The notes under the pieces are model-generated. The model did no database searches, was not told where the DNA came from, and worked only from the letters and a program-made list of their open reading frames with translations. The translations under genes and the position numbers were made by a program. Below are positions 44,604-52,997 of a stretch of 57,073 bases of DNA, piece after piece. Position 1 is the stretch's first letter; each line of letters starts with the position of its first letter. This DNA is from Flavobacteriaceae bacterium UBA1682 (GTDB lineage: Bacteria; Bacteroidota; Bacteroidia; Flavobacteriales; Flavobacteriaceae), in NCBI GenBank assembly GCA_002320285.1, contig DCKE01000005.1:35547-92619 (forward strand), in the 5' to 3' direction.

Positions 44604-45047
44604 ATGAATGGAACACTCAACAAAGTAACCCTTATTGGTCATCTTGGAGATGACGTAAAAATGCATTATTTCGAAAATGGAAATTGCATTGGTCGTTTTG
44701 CTTTAGCAACTAACGAAGTATACATCAATAAAACGACCAACGAAAAAATAACTTCGACAGAATGGCACAATCTAGTAGTCCGAAACAAAGCTGCAGAACT
44801 GTGTGAGAAATACCTTTCAAAAGGAGATAAGATCTATATCGAAGGACGTATCCGCAGCCGTCAATGGCAGGCAGAGGACGGCACCGCCAAGCATACCACA
44901 GAAATTCAAGTCATGGAGTTTATATTTCTAAACACCAAAAAAGACACCGATTCCAAGGGGAAAACCGCGCCTCTATCCGAAAAACAAATCGCGATAAACA
45001 ATTTTGAAATTCCAAGAGAAAACAACGAAGACGACTTGCCTTTTTAA
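44604..45047 (+). CDS. ssb: Single-stranded DNA-binding protein
   Basis: The 147-residue SSB has an OB fold over residues 1-110 (NKVTLIGHLGDDVKM, TEWHNLVVRNKAAELCEKYLSKGDKIYIEG) and a short tail ending DDLPF, the acidic tip that recruits repair and replication proteins. It lies in a mutY-ssb-gldD order. In related flavobacteria gldE normally separates ssb and gldD; here only 207 non-coding bases do. Confidence 0.95.
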   Translation: MNGTLNKVTLIGHLGDDVKMHYFENGNCIGRFALATNEVYINKTTNEKITSTEWHNLVVRNKAAELCEKYLSKGDKIYIEGRIRSRQWQAEDGTAKHTTEIQVMEFIFLNTKKDTDSKGKTAPLSEKQIAINNFEIPRENNEDDLPF

Positions 45048-45063
45048 GCAAAACCCCTTATAA

Positions 45064-45142
45064 CAGTAGTATAATAGTCCAATCTCAGCAGATCAATCCA
45101 CATGCACACGAGAATCAAGACAGTTATACTACTGCTTTTTTT
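45064..45142 (+). terminator. Wide-loop hairpin with T-run between ssb and gldD
   Basis: CAGTAGTATAA (45064-45074) and TTATACTACTG (45124-45134) are exact complements, followed by CTTTTTTT. The 49-base loop is long for a simple terminator. It occupies the place where gldE is expected. Confidence 0.6.
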
Positions 45143-45254
45143 AGATATATTGGACAACTTTTCTGTTATTAACGACTAATTTTGCGCGCTAGATTGTATA
45201 TTTACCCCAAAACAAACTCGTAGAGAAAACACCATTATAAATCTATCATTTCCA

Positions 45255-45827
45255 ATGAAATATCGCATTAGCATACTGAGCATCGTTGCCCTTTTTATAA
45301 GCTGTAGTTTTTTATCGTGCAAAGACGCACCACATCCTAAACCCGACGCACTGCTGAGCTTAGAATATCCAGTAGCTACCTATGAGAACTTCAGCAGCGA
45401 TTGTCATTTCGGATTCGACATGAACCAATGGTCCAACATACAAAAGAAACCTTCTTGTAGTTTTGAAATTCACTACCCCGCTATGAAAGCAACTGTTTTC
45501 ATCAACTACAAACCCGTAAACAACAATTTAAACGCCCTGCTTAAGGACGCTCAAAAACTAACCTACGAGCACTTTATCAAAGCCGACGAGATCACTTCTC
45601 AACCCTTTATAAATAACAAAGACAAGGTCTACGGCATGTTTTACTCCGTTGAAGGCGATGCAGCCACAAATGCTCAATTCTACGCTACAGACAGCGTAAA
45701 GAACTTTATGGTAGCCTCGCTATACTTTTACGCCAAACCGAACTACGACTCCATATTACCCGCAGCAGATTATATCAAAAAAGATATGTATCGCATTATG
45801 GAATCGATACAGTGGAAAAGCGAATAA
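45255..45827 (+). CDS. gldD: Gliding motility lipoprotein GldD
   Basis: The 190-residue lipoprotein (signal ending SFLSC) matches GldD, a protein required for gliding motility and for T9SS function in flavobacteria. Characteristic stretches are LSLEYPVATYENF, CSFEIHYPAMKATVFINYKPV, VYGMFYSVEGDAATNAQFYATDS and the C-terminal DMYRIMESIQWK. It is cell-envelope located. An AT-rich upstream region with TATATTTA at 45197 may be its own promoter. An octamer repeat array begins four bases after its stop. Confidence 0.92.
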   Translation: MKYRISILSIVALFISCSFLSCKDAPHPKPDALLSLEYPVATYENFSSDCHFGFDMNQWSNIQKKPSCSFEIHYPAMKATVFINYKPVNNNLNALLKDAQKLTYEHFIKADEITSQPFINNKDKVYGMFYSVEGDAATNAQFYATDSVKNFMVASLYFYAKPNYDSILPAADYIKKDMYRIMESIQWKSE

Positions 45828-45830
45828 GCT

Positions 45831-45926
45831 GATACGCAGATACGCAGATACGCTGATACGCTGATACGCGGATGTGCTGATACGCGGATGCGCATATATG
45901 CGTATGGGCGTATAGGCAAATAAATA
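45831..45926. repeat. Octanucleotide tandem-repeat array B
   Basis: Twelve 8-base words in register: GATACGCA twice, GATACGCT twice, GATACGCG, GATGTGCT, GATACGCG, GATGCGCA, TATATGCG, TATGGGCG, TATAGGCA, AATAAATA. As in array A, an ATACGC block switches to complementary GCGTAT words. It starts right after gldD and lies between two convergent genes. Confidence 0.9.
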
Positions 45927-45948
45927 AACACCATTTGGAAAAGCCCAT

Positions 45949-45987
45949 AAAAAAAGACTGTTTCACCTTGTGAAACAGTCTTTTTTT
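45949..45987. terminator. Bidirectional terminator beyond array B
   Basis: AAAAAAGACTGTTTCAC and GTGAAACAGTCTTTTTT pair around a three-base loop. It serves gldD and the convergent metal-binding gene. Confidence 0.92.
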
Positions 45988-46021
45988 ATACCATCAATAC
46001 GTTAGGACTTCGTCTGGTTTA

Positions 46022-46402
46022 TTAACTGGCTTTTTTAGCTTCAAAATGAGAAACCTTATAAATTCCATTGGCGATTTTCTCAACCGTTTTGGTAATGGTC
46101 TCCGCGTTTTGCTTGGAATCATCAAACTCCAAAGTCGCCTTTTTAGTTTCGAAATCTACTTTAGCCATTTTAACTCCATCCAAAGCGGCTAATTTTGATT
46201 CGATCAATTTGGCACAACCCAAAGCACAAGTCATTCCCTCTACTTCAAAGCTAGCTTGTTCAATCACACCAGCACTACTTACTTCTGTCAAAACCTTTTC
46301 TTCTTGATCTGCAGCAGCCCCATCTGGCTTAGCCGCATCTTTACAAGCAGACAAAAGCACTATACTCAACGCAAACCCAGCAATATATTTTAGCATTTTC
46401 AT
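46022..46402 (-). CDS. Heavy-metal-associated (HMA) domain lipoprotein
   Basis: The 126-residue protein has a lipoprotein signal (VLLSAC, Cys 20), an acidic linker and an HMA ferredoxin-like fold over about residues 50-118. The metal loop reads GMTCALGCAKLIE, so the cysteines are three residues apart (CxxxC) rather than the usual CxxC. Related HMA lipoproteins of flavobacteria share a GMxCAxGC loop. Copper or another soft metal is the likely ligand. It is a single-gene unit. Confidence 0.85.
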   Translation of the reverse strand: MKMLKYIAGFALSIVLLSACKDAAKPDGAAADQEEKVLTEVSSAGVIEQASFEVEGMTCALGCAKLIESKLAALDGVKMAKVDFETKKATLEFDDSKQNAETITKTVEKIANGIYKVSHFEAKKAS

Positions 46403-46498
46403 CGATTATCTAATTTAATATACAAATTATTCAGTAGTACAAAAGTACAAAAAAGCCATGAATACCCCTTCGGTTTTTCAATTCAATTGTTTTAAAAT

Positions 46499-46732
46499 TC
46501 AATTCTTTATCACTTTTGAATTAACGCGTTCAAAATCGTTGATCACAGCATTGATAATATAACTACCTGCTTTTAAATATCGTAAATCAACTGTTAACTC
46601 GTGGTTTTCAAGTATTTTTTGCCCACTGTAAGTATGCACCGTAAAACGAACTCGATCAGCAGACGATAATGCTACATACGCTACACCTCTATTATCTACC
46701 ATTAACTTTTGTACCGCCTCATAGATATCAGC
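46499..46732 (-). pseudogene. C-terminal gene remnant resembling a T9SS sorting-tail fold
   Basis: The frame is open from a stop at about 46733 and codes for ..VQKLMVDNRGVAYVALSSADRV.., ending in strands like FTVHTYSGQKILENHELTVDLRYLKAGSYIINAVINDFERVNSKVIKN. The YLKAGSYII and K(V/I)IKN pattern is like the last strands of a type A sorting domain. An ATG at 46702 would give only 67 residues with no signal peptide. The conserved-looking residues before the ATG suggest loss of the 5' part. It could also be a genuine short protein. Confidence 0.45.
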
Positions 46733-46870
46733 TTACTCCGACAGAGGCTGTATTCGATATTACGGATACATTACATCATCATTAGACTACTTGAAAAGGG
46801 TGCGTCAATATCAGCACAACTGCAATCTTTAACGCCAAAATCACCGAATTATCAGTTCTTTTTAATAATC

Positions 46871-46902
46871 GAAAAAGGCAACAACCTTACGGTTGCTGCC
46901 TT
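46871..46902 (-). terminator. Terminator of the M16 gene pair
   Basis: AAGGCAGCAACC pairs with GGTTGTTGCCTT (one mismatch) around GTAA, followed by TTTTTC on the minus strand, 37 bases after the stop. Confidence 0.88.
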
Positions 46903-46938
46903 ACAAAAATTACTTTTTATGAATTCTATTAATACGAC

Positions 46939-48993
46939 TTATTTGAAATCCGCATCAGTAACTCCTTCATTTATTTTTATTTCTGAAACTTTCAATTCGA
47001 TTTCAATACCCACATTCATCTTGATCGTATAAGGAAATTTAACCCCTTTTACTTCTTTATAATCGGAATAATAAACCTCTTGAACACCGGTTTGTCCACC
47101 TTGCTCCATCGTTGTAAACGTCGCTACTTTCAAGCCCGTTGCTACATCATAGAAATTGGTTTCTTTACCTTCTTTTACAGCATAAGCCTCTTTACCATTA
47201 ATCATTTCGATACCTGTTAAAGTAACATTTGCTTTATTTTTCAACGTCAATTCGGCAAACGGATGTGCACCTCTTCTCGCTTCTTCTAAGTCCTCGCCTG
47301 TCAAATCTGCTTTCTGACCTTGTTGAACCATATAACCTATTTTTGGAGTCACAACTTGTTTTGACATAACATTGCCCATCATCGATTGCTCTGATAACAT
47401 CTGGCCTTTGTCCGTCACTTTTGTCAAACTCTCTAATTGCATTCCTTGAACAGTTCCAGCTGACTTCATAAGCACCGTACGAACGGCTTTTACAGCCTTC
47501 TCTCCACCAATAGCTTTGATGTATGAATCTACGACAGTACTTACCGTTACTCCTGCAGGAAGGGGTTTGTTTACCTCTGGTTTTGCTGTTGGGTTACCGT
47601 ACTTATCGAAATAAGCAATCGGCATTCCCAATTTCTCCAAACCTGGTAATACATCCGCTGCCTTACCCACGATCACTACACGCAATTGCTCTGCCAAGAA
47701 ATATTTCTGAGCCGCCTGACGAACATCTTCTACCGTAACGGCATTGATATCTTTGATATAGTTTTCATAGAAATCCGCTGGTAATTTATCCAATTCCGTA
47801 TTTAAAGCATAACGAGCAATCGTTTCCGGCTTTTGAATATCCATTACGAATTTTCCGATATATTTTGCTTTTGCATTTTTTAAATCCTCTGCAGAAACCA
47901 ACTCTTTTCTGATTTTTTCTACTTCATTAAAAAATTCAGTAACCGCACTATCCGTTACCACATTTCTAACAGATGAAGTCGCTTTGAATTTCGCCGGGAA
48001 TTTTCTAGCATTTCCAATTGATGAATAAGCACCATATGTCCAACCGTGTGCCTCGCGAAGATTTAAAAACAACCTTCCTTCACCTCCACCACCTAAGATC
48101 TGATTCGCCAAGATTGCAGCAAAAAAGTCTTTATCGGTGATTTTTAAATCCACCAAATTAACCAAGGCAATTTCCGATTGAACGGCATTGCTCATATCAA
48201 TAAAATTGATTGTCGCTTGCGGTAGGTTTTGCGGTTTACTAACATTGGATTTTGGAGCCGAAGCTTTTTTCCAATTTCCGAATAATTTAGTAACTAATTT
48301 CTCTGTTTTCTTAAAATCAACATCCCCAACAACGATTAGGTACGCATTTTCCGGAACAAAGAAATCAGCATAATGCTTTTGAACATCTTCGAAAGTTACT
48401 TTATTCAAAGTTTCCTCTGTCACAAATTCTCCTGCAGGATGATTCACACCGTATACCAAAGCATTTTCAACTCTAGCAGCTACTGCAGTCACACTTTTCT
48501 CAGAAGATTTTATTCCTTCAATCGCTTTGGCTTTTTCCTTTTCAAACTCTTCTTTAGTGAATTTGGAGTGAAGTGCTCCATCGGCCATCAAACTCAATAG
48601 GGTTTCAGAATATTTTGACAAACCGCTGGCATAAGCTCCCTTATCCCAAAATCTAAAATCAGCTCCTAAGAAATCGACTTCCTCATTAAACTGATCTTTG
48701 GACATTTTGTCTGTACCTGAACCCATAATCGCTGATGCCAAAGTAGAAACCCCAGCTTTCTGTCCTTCTACATATAAAGGAGCATCCAAGGTTAAACTAT
48801 AGGTCACTCGTGGTAGTTTATGGTTTTCTACAATTAAAACCTTTAATCCATTTTTCAAGGTAAAGGATTTCGGCTTTTCCACATTTACTGTCGGAGCAGC
48901 TCCTGGCTTAGGCTGTGATCTATCTTGTGCTTGCATAGTAGTAATTGCCAAAAACAAGCTTGTTGTTAATATAAATATTTTTTTCATTTTCAA
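46939..48993 (-). CDS. M16-family protein lacking the zinc-binding motif (inactive partner)
   Basis: A 684-residue exported protein (signal ending TMQAQ). Two M16 domains occupy about residues 35-450. Where an active M16 enzyme has HxxEH, this one has no such motif (ASAIMGSGTDKMSKDQF). It keeps the Arg/Tyr segment NLREAHGWTYGAY, which marks the non-catalytic partner in two-chain M16 enzymes. An additional ~200-residue beta-rich C-terminal domain follows. It lies 10 bases after the active M16 gene, so the two probably form a heterodimer in the periplasm. Confidence 0.88.
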   Translation of the reverse strand: MKMKKIFILTTSLFLAITTMQAQDRSQPKPGAAPTVNVEKPKSFTLKNGLKVLIVENHKLPRVTYSLTLDAPLYVEGQKAGVSTLASAIMGSGTDKMSKDQFNEEVDFLGADFRFWDKGAYASGLSKYSETLLSLMADGALHSKFTKEEFEKEKAKAIEGIKSSEKSVTAVAARVENALVYGVNHPAGEFVTEETLNKVTFEDVQKHYADFFVPENAYLIVVGDVDFKKTEKLVTKLFGNWKKASAPKSNVSKPQNLPQATINFIDMSNAVQSEIALVNLVDLKITDKDFFAAILANQILGGGGEGRLFLNLREAHGWTYGAYSSIGNARKFPAKFKATSSVRNVVTDSAVTEFFNEVEKIRKELVSAEDLKNAKAKYIGKFVMDIQKPETIARYALNTELDKLPADFYENYIKDINAVTVEDVRQAAQKYFLAEQLRVVIVGKAADVLPGLEKLGMPIAYFDKYGNPTAKPEVNKPLPAGVTVSTVVDSYIKAIGGEKAVKAVRTVLMKSAGTVQGMQLESLTKVTDKGQMLSEQSMMGNVMSKQVVTPKIGYMVQQGQKADLTGEDLEEARRGAHPFAELTLKNKANVTLTGIEMINGKEAYAVKEGKETNFYDVATGLKVATFTTMEQGGQTGVQEVYYSDYKEVKGVKFPYTIKMNVGIEIELKVSEIKINEGVTDADFK

Positions 48994-49003
48994 GTTCTAT
49001 TGC

Positions 49004-50329
49004 TTATTTTTTAACTGAGTCTTTCACTGGAATATAATCTAAAACCAATCTTTGATTAGGATTTAGGTATTTCTTAGCCACTTCTCTAATCTCTTCTCTG
49101 GTCACAGAACGATAAATCTCGATTTGTGTATTAATCAAATTAATGTCTCCATACAACAAATAGTTTGAAGCCAAATTTTCAGCCAATCCTTCTAAATCCG
49201 AATTGCTTTCTACATATTGATTTTCAAAATTATTTTGCAGTTTTTGAAAATCTCTCTCAGAAATCAATTCCGTTTGAAGTTTCGCGATTTCCACGTCGAT
49301 CTCCTTTACTAAATCATTCAATTCAAAACCTTGCATCGGGATTCCATAAACGAAATAGATTCCATAATCTTCTTGGCTATAACTAAAAGAAGCTACTTCT
49401 AAAGCCATTTTCTTATCATCGACCATTTTCTTGTATAGTCTTGAGCTTTTCCCTCCAGATAATACCGCCGCAATCATCTCTAAAACCCGAGCATCACGTG
49501 TTTTCATCGAAGGAGTTCTATAGGCAGTAACCACCATTGGCAACTGAATATTTGGATCTTGATATTCCGCTTTGATCTCTTTTACGATTGGATCCTCTAC
49601 AATATGTGTTCTTTTAATGTCCGCTCCTTTGGCAATTTCACCAAAGTATCTTTTGATCCAAGTTTTAGCCTGATCTTTTTCAAAATCACCAGCTACCACT
49701 AATACGGCATTATTTGGAATATAGAATTTTTTATTAAAATCTAAAAACTCCTCTAAGGTTGCAGCATCCAAATGCTCCATAGATCCGATAGGTGCCCAAC
49801 GGTATGGATGTTTCACAAACAGGTTCTTTTTTACTTCTGTAAATAAATTCCCATAAGGTTGATTATCGACACGCAGTCTCTTTTCTTCTTTTACCACTTC
49901 GTTTTGTGTACTGACTCCGATTTGATTGATCACGGGATGCATCAAACGTTCAGATTCCATCCACAAAGCCAATTCTAAATTATTCGAAGGGAAAACCTCG
50001 TAATAATACGTTCTATCATCTGATGTATTGGCGTTATTCTGACCTCCGTTTGCCGTAACGATTTTAAACCATTCTCCACGTTGGATATTTTTAGTTCCCT
50101 CGAAAAGTAAATGTTCAAAAAAGTGAGCAAAACCCGTTCTTTCTGGGTTTTCGTCTTTAGCACCAACGTGATACATCACAGAAGTGACCACTACAGGAGC
50201 CGATTTGTCTTGATGAAGTACCACATGAAGACCGTTGTCTAACGTATACTCTTCAAAGGCTACTTTTTGAGCTGAGGCTGCCCCACCAATAATTAATGCG
50301 GCACTCAAAGCTGTTAAAGATTTTCTCAT
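49004..50329 (-). CDS. M16-family zinc metallopeptidase (active subunit)
   Basis: A 441-residue periplasmic peptidase with a signal peptide (MRKSLTALSAALIIGGAASAQ). The inverted zinc motif HFFEHLLFEGT lies near residue 70 and the third ligand in NEVVKEEKR near 150. Two half domains complete one M16 unit. The frame continues ten codons upstream of this ATG, but the signal peptide marks the start. It is likely to degrade peptides together with the downstream inactive partner. A TAATTTTG box lies upstream. Confidence 0.92.
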   Translation of the reverse strand: MRKSLTALSAALIIGGAASAQKVAFEEYTLDNGLHVVLHQDKSAPVVVTSVMYHVGAKDENPERTGFAHFFEHLLFEGTKNIQRGEWFKIVTANGGQNNANTSDDRTYYYEVFPSNNLELALWMESERLMHPVINQIGVSTQNEVVKEEKRLRVDNQPYGNLFTEVKKNLFVKHPYRWAPIGSMEHLDAATLEEFLDFNKKFYIPNNAVLVVAGDFEKDQAKTWIKRYFGEIAKGADIKRTHIVEDPIVKEIKAEYQDPNIQLPMVVTAYRTPSMKTRDARVLEMIAAVLSGGKSSRLYKKMVDDKKMALEVASFSYSQEDYGIYFVYGIPMQGFELNDLVKEIDVEIAKLQTELISERDFQKLQNNFENQYVESNSDLEGLAENLASNYLLYGDINLINTQIEIYRSVTREEIREVAKKYLNPNQRLVLDYIPVKDSVKK

Positions 50330-50356
50330 GGTATATAATTTAATTTTAGGTTTACC

Positions 50357-50364
50357 CAAAATTA
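50357..50364 (-). promoter_or_regulatory. Candidate -7 box for the M16 pair
   Basis: TAATTTTG on the minus strand, 28 bases upstream of the start codon at 50329. No clear -33 element. Confidence 0.4.
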
Positions 50365-50469
50365 GTCGCAGACTCTTTAGAATTGTTACAGCTTATAAAT
50401 TAAAAATCTGCTATTATCATTATTTTTACCGCTGTTTGCCGTCTAAAAAATTCAATAATAAAACATTAG

Positions 50470-50501
50470 TTGTAAACCAATAATAAAAAATTGTATATTT
50501 G
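50470..50501 (+). promoter_or_regulatory. Promoter of rplU-rpmA
   Basis: TTG, 21 bases, TATATTTG, placing the start of transcription near 50508 and leaving a short leader before the rplU ATG at 50523. Confidence 0.7.
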
Positions 50502-50522
50502 CAGACTTTTAAACATTATATT

Positions 50523-50888
50523 ATGTACGCAATCGTAGAGATAGCAGGGCAACAATTTAAAGTAAGCAAAGACCTAAAAGTTTATGTTCACCGTTTGCCT
50601 CAAGAAGAAGGAGCTACTATCAGTTTTGATAAAGTTCTTTTAATTGATGACAACAACAACATTACTTTAGGCGCCCCAGCTATAGAAGGAGCTTCTATCG
50701 AAGCCAAAGTATTAAGACACCTACAAGGTGACAAAGTAATCGTCTTCAAGAAGAAAAGAAGAAAAGGTTACAAAAAGAAAAACGGTCACAGACAAGCTTT
50801 GACTCAAATTGTAATTGAAGGTATCAATGCAGGAGGAGCAAAGAAAAAAGCGGCTAAAAAAGAAAAAACTGCTGAAGCAGCTGAATAA
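50523..50888 (+). CDS. rplU: 50S ribosomal protein L21 (bL21) with extended basic tail
   Basis: The 121-residue bL21 begins MYAIVEIAGQQFKVSKDLKVYV and has the KKRRKGYKKKNGHRQ RNA-binding loop near residue 85. A Lys/Ala/Glu-rich tail of about 20 residues extends past the core. The ATG at 50523 is used because the earlier in-frame codon at 50499 lies inside the promoter -7 box. It is followed by rpmA, as in most bacteria. Confidence 0.97.
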   Translation: MYAIVEIAGQQFKVSKDLKVYVHRLPQEEGATISFDKVLLIDDNNNITLGAPAIEGASIEAKVLRHLQGDKVIVFKKKRRKGYKKKNGHRQALTQIVIEGINAGGAKKKAAKKEKTAEAAE

Positions 50889-50914
50889 TTATTAACATTT
50901 AAAACTAAAACGTC

Positions 50915-51175
50915 ATGGCTCACAAGAAAGGTGTCGGTAGTTCTAAGAACGGTAGAGAATCAGAATCGAAACGCTTAGGTGTTAAGATTTACGGTGGTCA
51001 AGCAGCTATTGCTGGAAACATCATCATTAGACAAAGAGGTTCTAAGCACAATCCAGGTGAAAACGTTTACATGGGTAAAGATCATACTTTACATGCAAGA
51101 GTTGCTGGAATCGTGAAATTTGAAAAGAAAAGAGACAACAAATCTTTCGTTTCAATTCTTCCATTTGAAGCTTAA
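50915..51175 (+). CDS. rpmA: 50S ribosomal protein L27 (bL27)
   Basis: The 86-residue bL27 begins MAHKKGVGSSKNGRESESKRLG, directly in the mature form with no Firmicutes-type cleaved leader, and includes GNIIIRQRGSKHNPGENVYMGKDHTL. Its N-terminus reaches toward the peptidyl-transferase centre. It lies 26 bases after rplU and ends at a strong terminator. obgE is not found downstream. Confidence 0.97.
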   Translation: MAHKKGVGSSKNGRESESKRLGVKIYGGQAAIAGNIIIRQRGSKHNPGENVYMGKDHTLHARVAGIVKFEKKRDNKSFVSILPFEA

Positions 51176-51216
51176 ATCCTTGTCTTGCTCTTAGCAATAA
51201 CAGCAAACAAAAATAT

Positions 51217-51246
51217 AAAGACGCTCTTCGAGCGTCTTTTTTTTTG
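51217..51246 (+). terminator. Terminator of rplU-rpmA
   Basis: AAAGACGCTC and GAGCGTCTTT pair around a TTC-type loop and are followed by nine or more T's. Confidence 0.93.
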
Positions 51247-51645
51247 AACAAAATTGACATAAAATTCCTTTATACCATTCCGACGACCCCTACTCCTTCG
51301 CTACATTATTTACTCTTTTTATAAGTGGTATAAAATCATGAAATAACAGCACAAAACTCAATTCCCTCACCATTATATTTACTTCGACAAAAATCCGTAC
51401 TATACGCTATTTTTTGATTGTTTAAACCATCCTTTTCAACCATTCACAACTAGTTTTCTGCGACTACTGTATTGTTTTTAATATTATTATCAAAATAGCC
51501 TGAAAAAAAATAACAACACCAGCTATTTTATTCAAGTAAAATTAACCACAAAAACAACATAACTTAACTTATTTAATAAAAAAATAAGTAATTACACAAT
51601 CAAATACGCAAAATAAATTAAAAATGCACAAATGATAAAAAAAGT
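51247..51645. other. Gene-free AT-rich stretch
   Basis: About 400 bases with no credible reading frame, hairpin or RNA gene on either strand. It is rich in A-runs toward its right end, next to the promoter of the repeat lipoprotein. It separates the ribosomal-protein operon from the accessory surface-protein genes. Confidence 0.6.
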
Positions 51646-51676
51646 TTTTTTTAGTAAATACTATTATTTATTTTTG
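51646..51676 (+). promoter_or_regulatory. Promoter of the repeat lipoprotein gene
   Basis: TTTT, 19 bases, TATTTTTG, with the ATG 28 bases after the box. The region just upstream has several A/T-runs. Confidence 0.65.
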
Positions 51677-51704
51677 GTCTAAATAAAAACAATAATTATA
51701 TTTT

Positions 51705-52907
51705 ATGAAAAATATCAGAATTTTTGCTTTTCTAGCAATTGCAAGTTTGCTTACAGTAAGTTGTTCAAGCGATGATTCCGCACCAAATCTACCTCCGGAA
51801 ACTCAAAAAGAGCTTGAAGCTAAATTCCCGGTAGTTGGAACTTATGAATACACCCATGGAGCCATGAAAATTCCATATGTATTCACAGCACAATCGTTGG
51901 TCGTTCAGAACTCAAATATGAGTGGTGAAGACACAGAAGAAGTGGTGGTTAAAGCCTACCAACAAGTTAAAGACGGTGTTTATAAAATCGTTACCAGAGA
52001 AAGTAAAACAGCACAATACACTGCTTTTTTCTTAAGAAACGTGACAAGCGAGAGTCTTGAGATTAATATGGACCATAGTTTTGCTACAGAAAAAGAAGCC
52101 ATCGACAGTAAATATGCTGATTCCAACGAAGGGCCCAACTCTACACACACTAAATTTGGTTGGCTAAAACTAAATAAAGCATCAGCTGCAGCTATTTCCT
52201 TACCGGTTTCTGGAAAATATATTTTTGACGGAACAAGTCAACCAGGAGGAGGAATATACACCTATGCTTTCACCAACGAAAAAGTAACTTTTGACTCTGG
52301 TCATGGTGCTTATGACATGAAAGTTTTAAACTTTAACAAGACTACCAATAAAATACTTTTAGAGGGATTGGATACTAAAGCGGGAACGTTCTACGTGGCT
52401 CAGCTAAAAGACATCACTACGAAGTCTGTACAAATCGCTAGAGTAACTAAAGCACCATTGGAAGGAACAAATCCTAAAGCCTTGGCAGAAGCAATCTTTA
52501 ACGATACTAAAGATGTAGAAGGAAATTTTACCACATACTATAAAGAAGATGCCATTCTACCAGTACAAGGAGTATACGAATTTGACGGTACATCAATGGG
52601 TGGGGGTATTTACACCTATACTTTCAGCAACGAAACCATTAGTTTTGATTCTGGAACTCCATACAGCATGAAAGTTTTGGCCTACAATAAAACTCTTAAC
52701 ACCATACTATTAGAAGGTATTGATGCTTCGGTACAAGGTGTATTCTATGTTATAAAATTAGACGCGATTACAGCAACAGCTGTATCGGTAGGTCGCGACA
52801 CTTTTAAAGCTACTGCCGATAAACCAAATCCTAAAGACGACGCGACTGCTACGTTCAATGGAAAAACACCATTCGCAGGTAGATTAACTCCTTACCAAAA
52901 AAAATAG
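51705..52907 (+). CDS. Lipoprotein with three internal beta-rich repeats
   Basis: I do not recognise the family. The 400-residue product has a lipoprotein signal (LLTVSC, Cys 20). Three related units follow at about residues 43-160, 168-280 and 287-400. The last two are close: G(K/V)Y.FDGTS..GGGIYTY.F(T/S)NE..(T/S)FDSG...MKVL..NKT.N.ILLEG, ending in a short x-TxYxK strand. The first is more diverged (VVGTYEYTHGAMKIPYVF). Cell-surface exposure is plausible, since Ser/Asp residues follow the Cys. It has its own promoter and terminator and lies before a giant secreted protein. Confidence 0.8.
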   Translation: MKNIRIFAFLAIASLLTVSCSSDDSAPNLPPETQKELEAKFPVVGTYEYTHGAMKIPYVFTAQSLVVQNSNMSGEDTEEVVVKAYQQVKDGVYKIVTRESKTAQYTAFFLRNVTSESLEINMDHSFATEKEAIDSKYADSNEGPNSTHTKFGWLKLNKASAAAISLPVSGKYIFDGTSQPGGGIYTYAFTNEKVTFDSGHGAYDMKVLNFNKTTNKILLEGLDTKAGTFYVAQLKDITTKSVQIARVTKAPLEGTNPKALAEAIFNDTKDVEGNFTTYYKEDAILPVQGVYEFDGTSMGGGIYTYTFSNETISFDSGTPYSMKVLAYNKTLNTILLEGIDASVQGVFYVIKLDAITATAVSVGRDTFKATADKPNPKDDATATFNGKTPFAGRLTPYQKK

Positions 52908-52960
52908 TTAATCCACAAATTTAATATTATGTCTAACAATTAAGTTAGAGCCCTATTTTT

Positions 52961-52997
52961 AAGCAGTAATAAGTTAATCTTATTACTGCTTTTTTCT
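52961..52997 (+). terminator. Terminator of the repeat lipoprotein gene
   Basis: AAGCAGTAATAAG and CTTATTACTGCTT form a 13-bp stem with a 5-base loop, followed by TTTTTC. Confidence 0.92.

Noticed and set aside
46709..47032. 107-residue plus-strand reading frame
   Set aside because: It runs through the M16 terminator and antisense to the M16 gene end; no family features.
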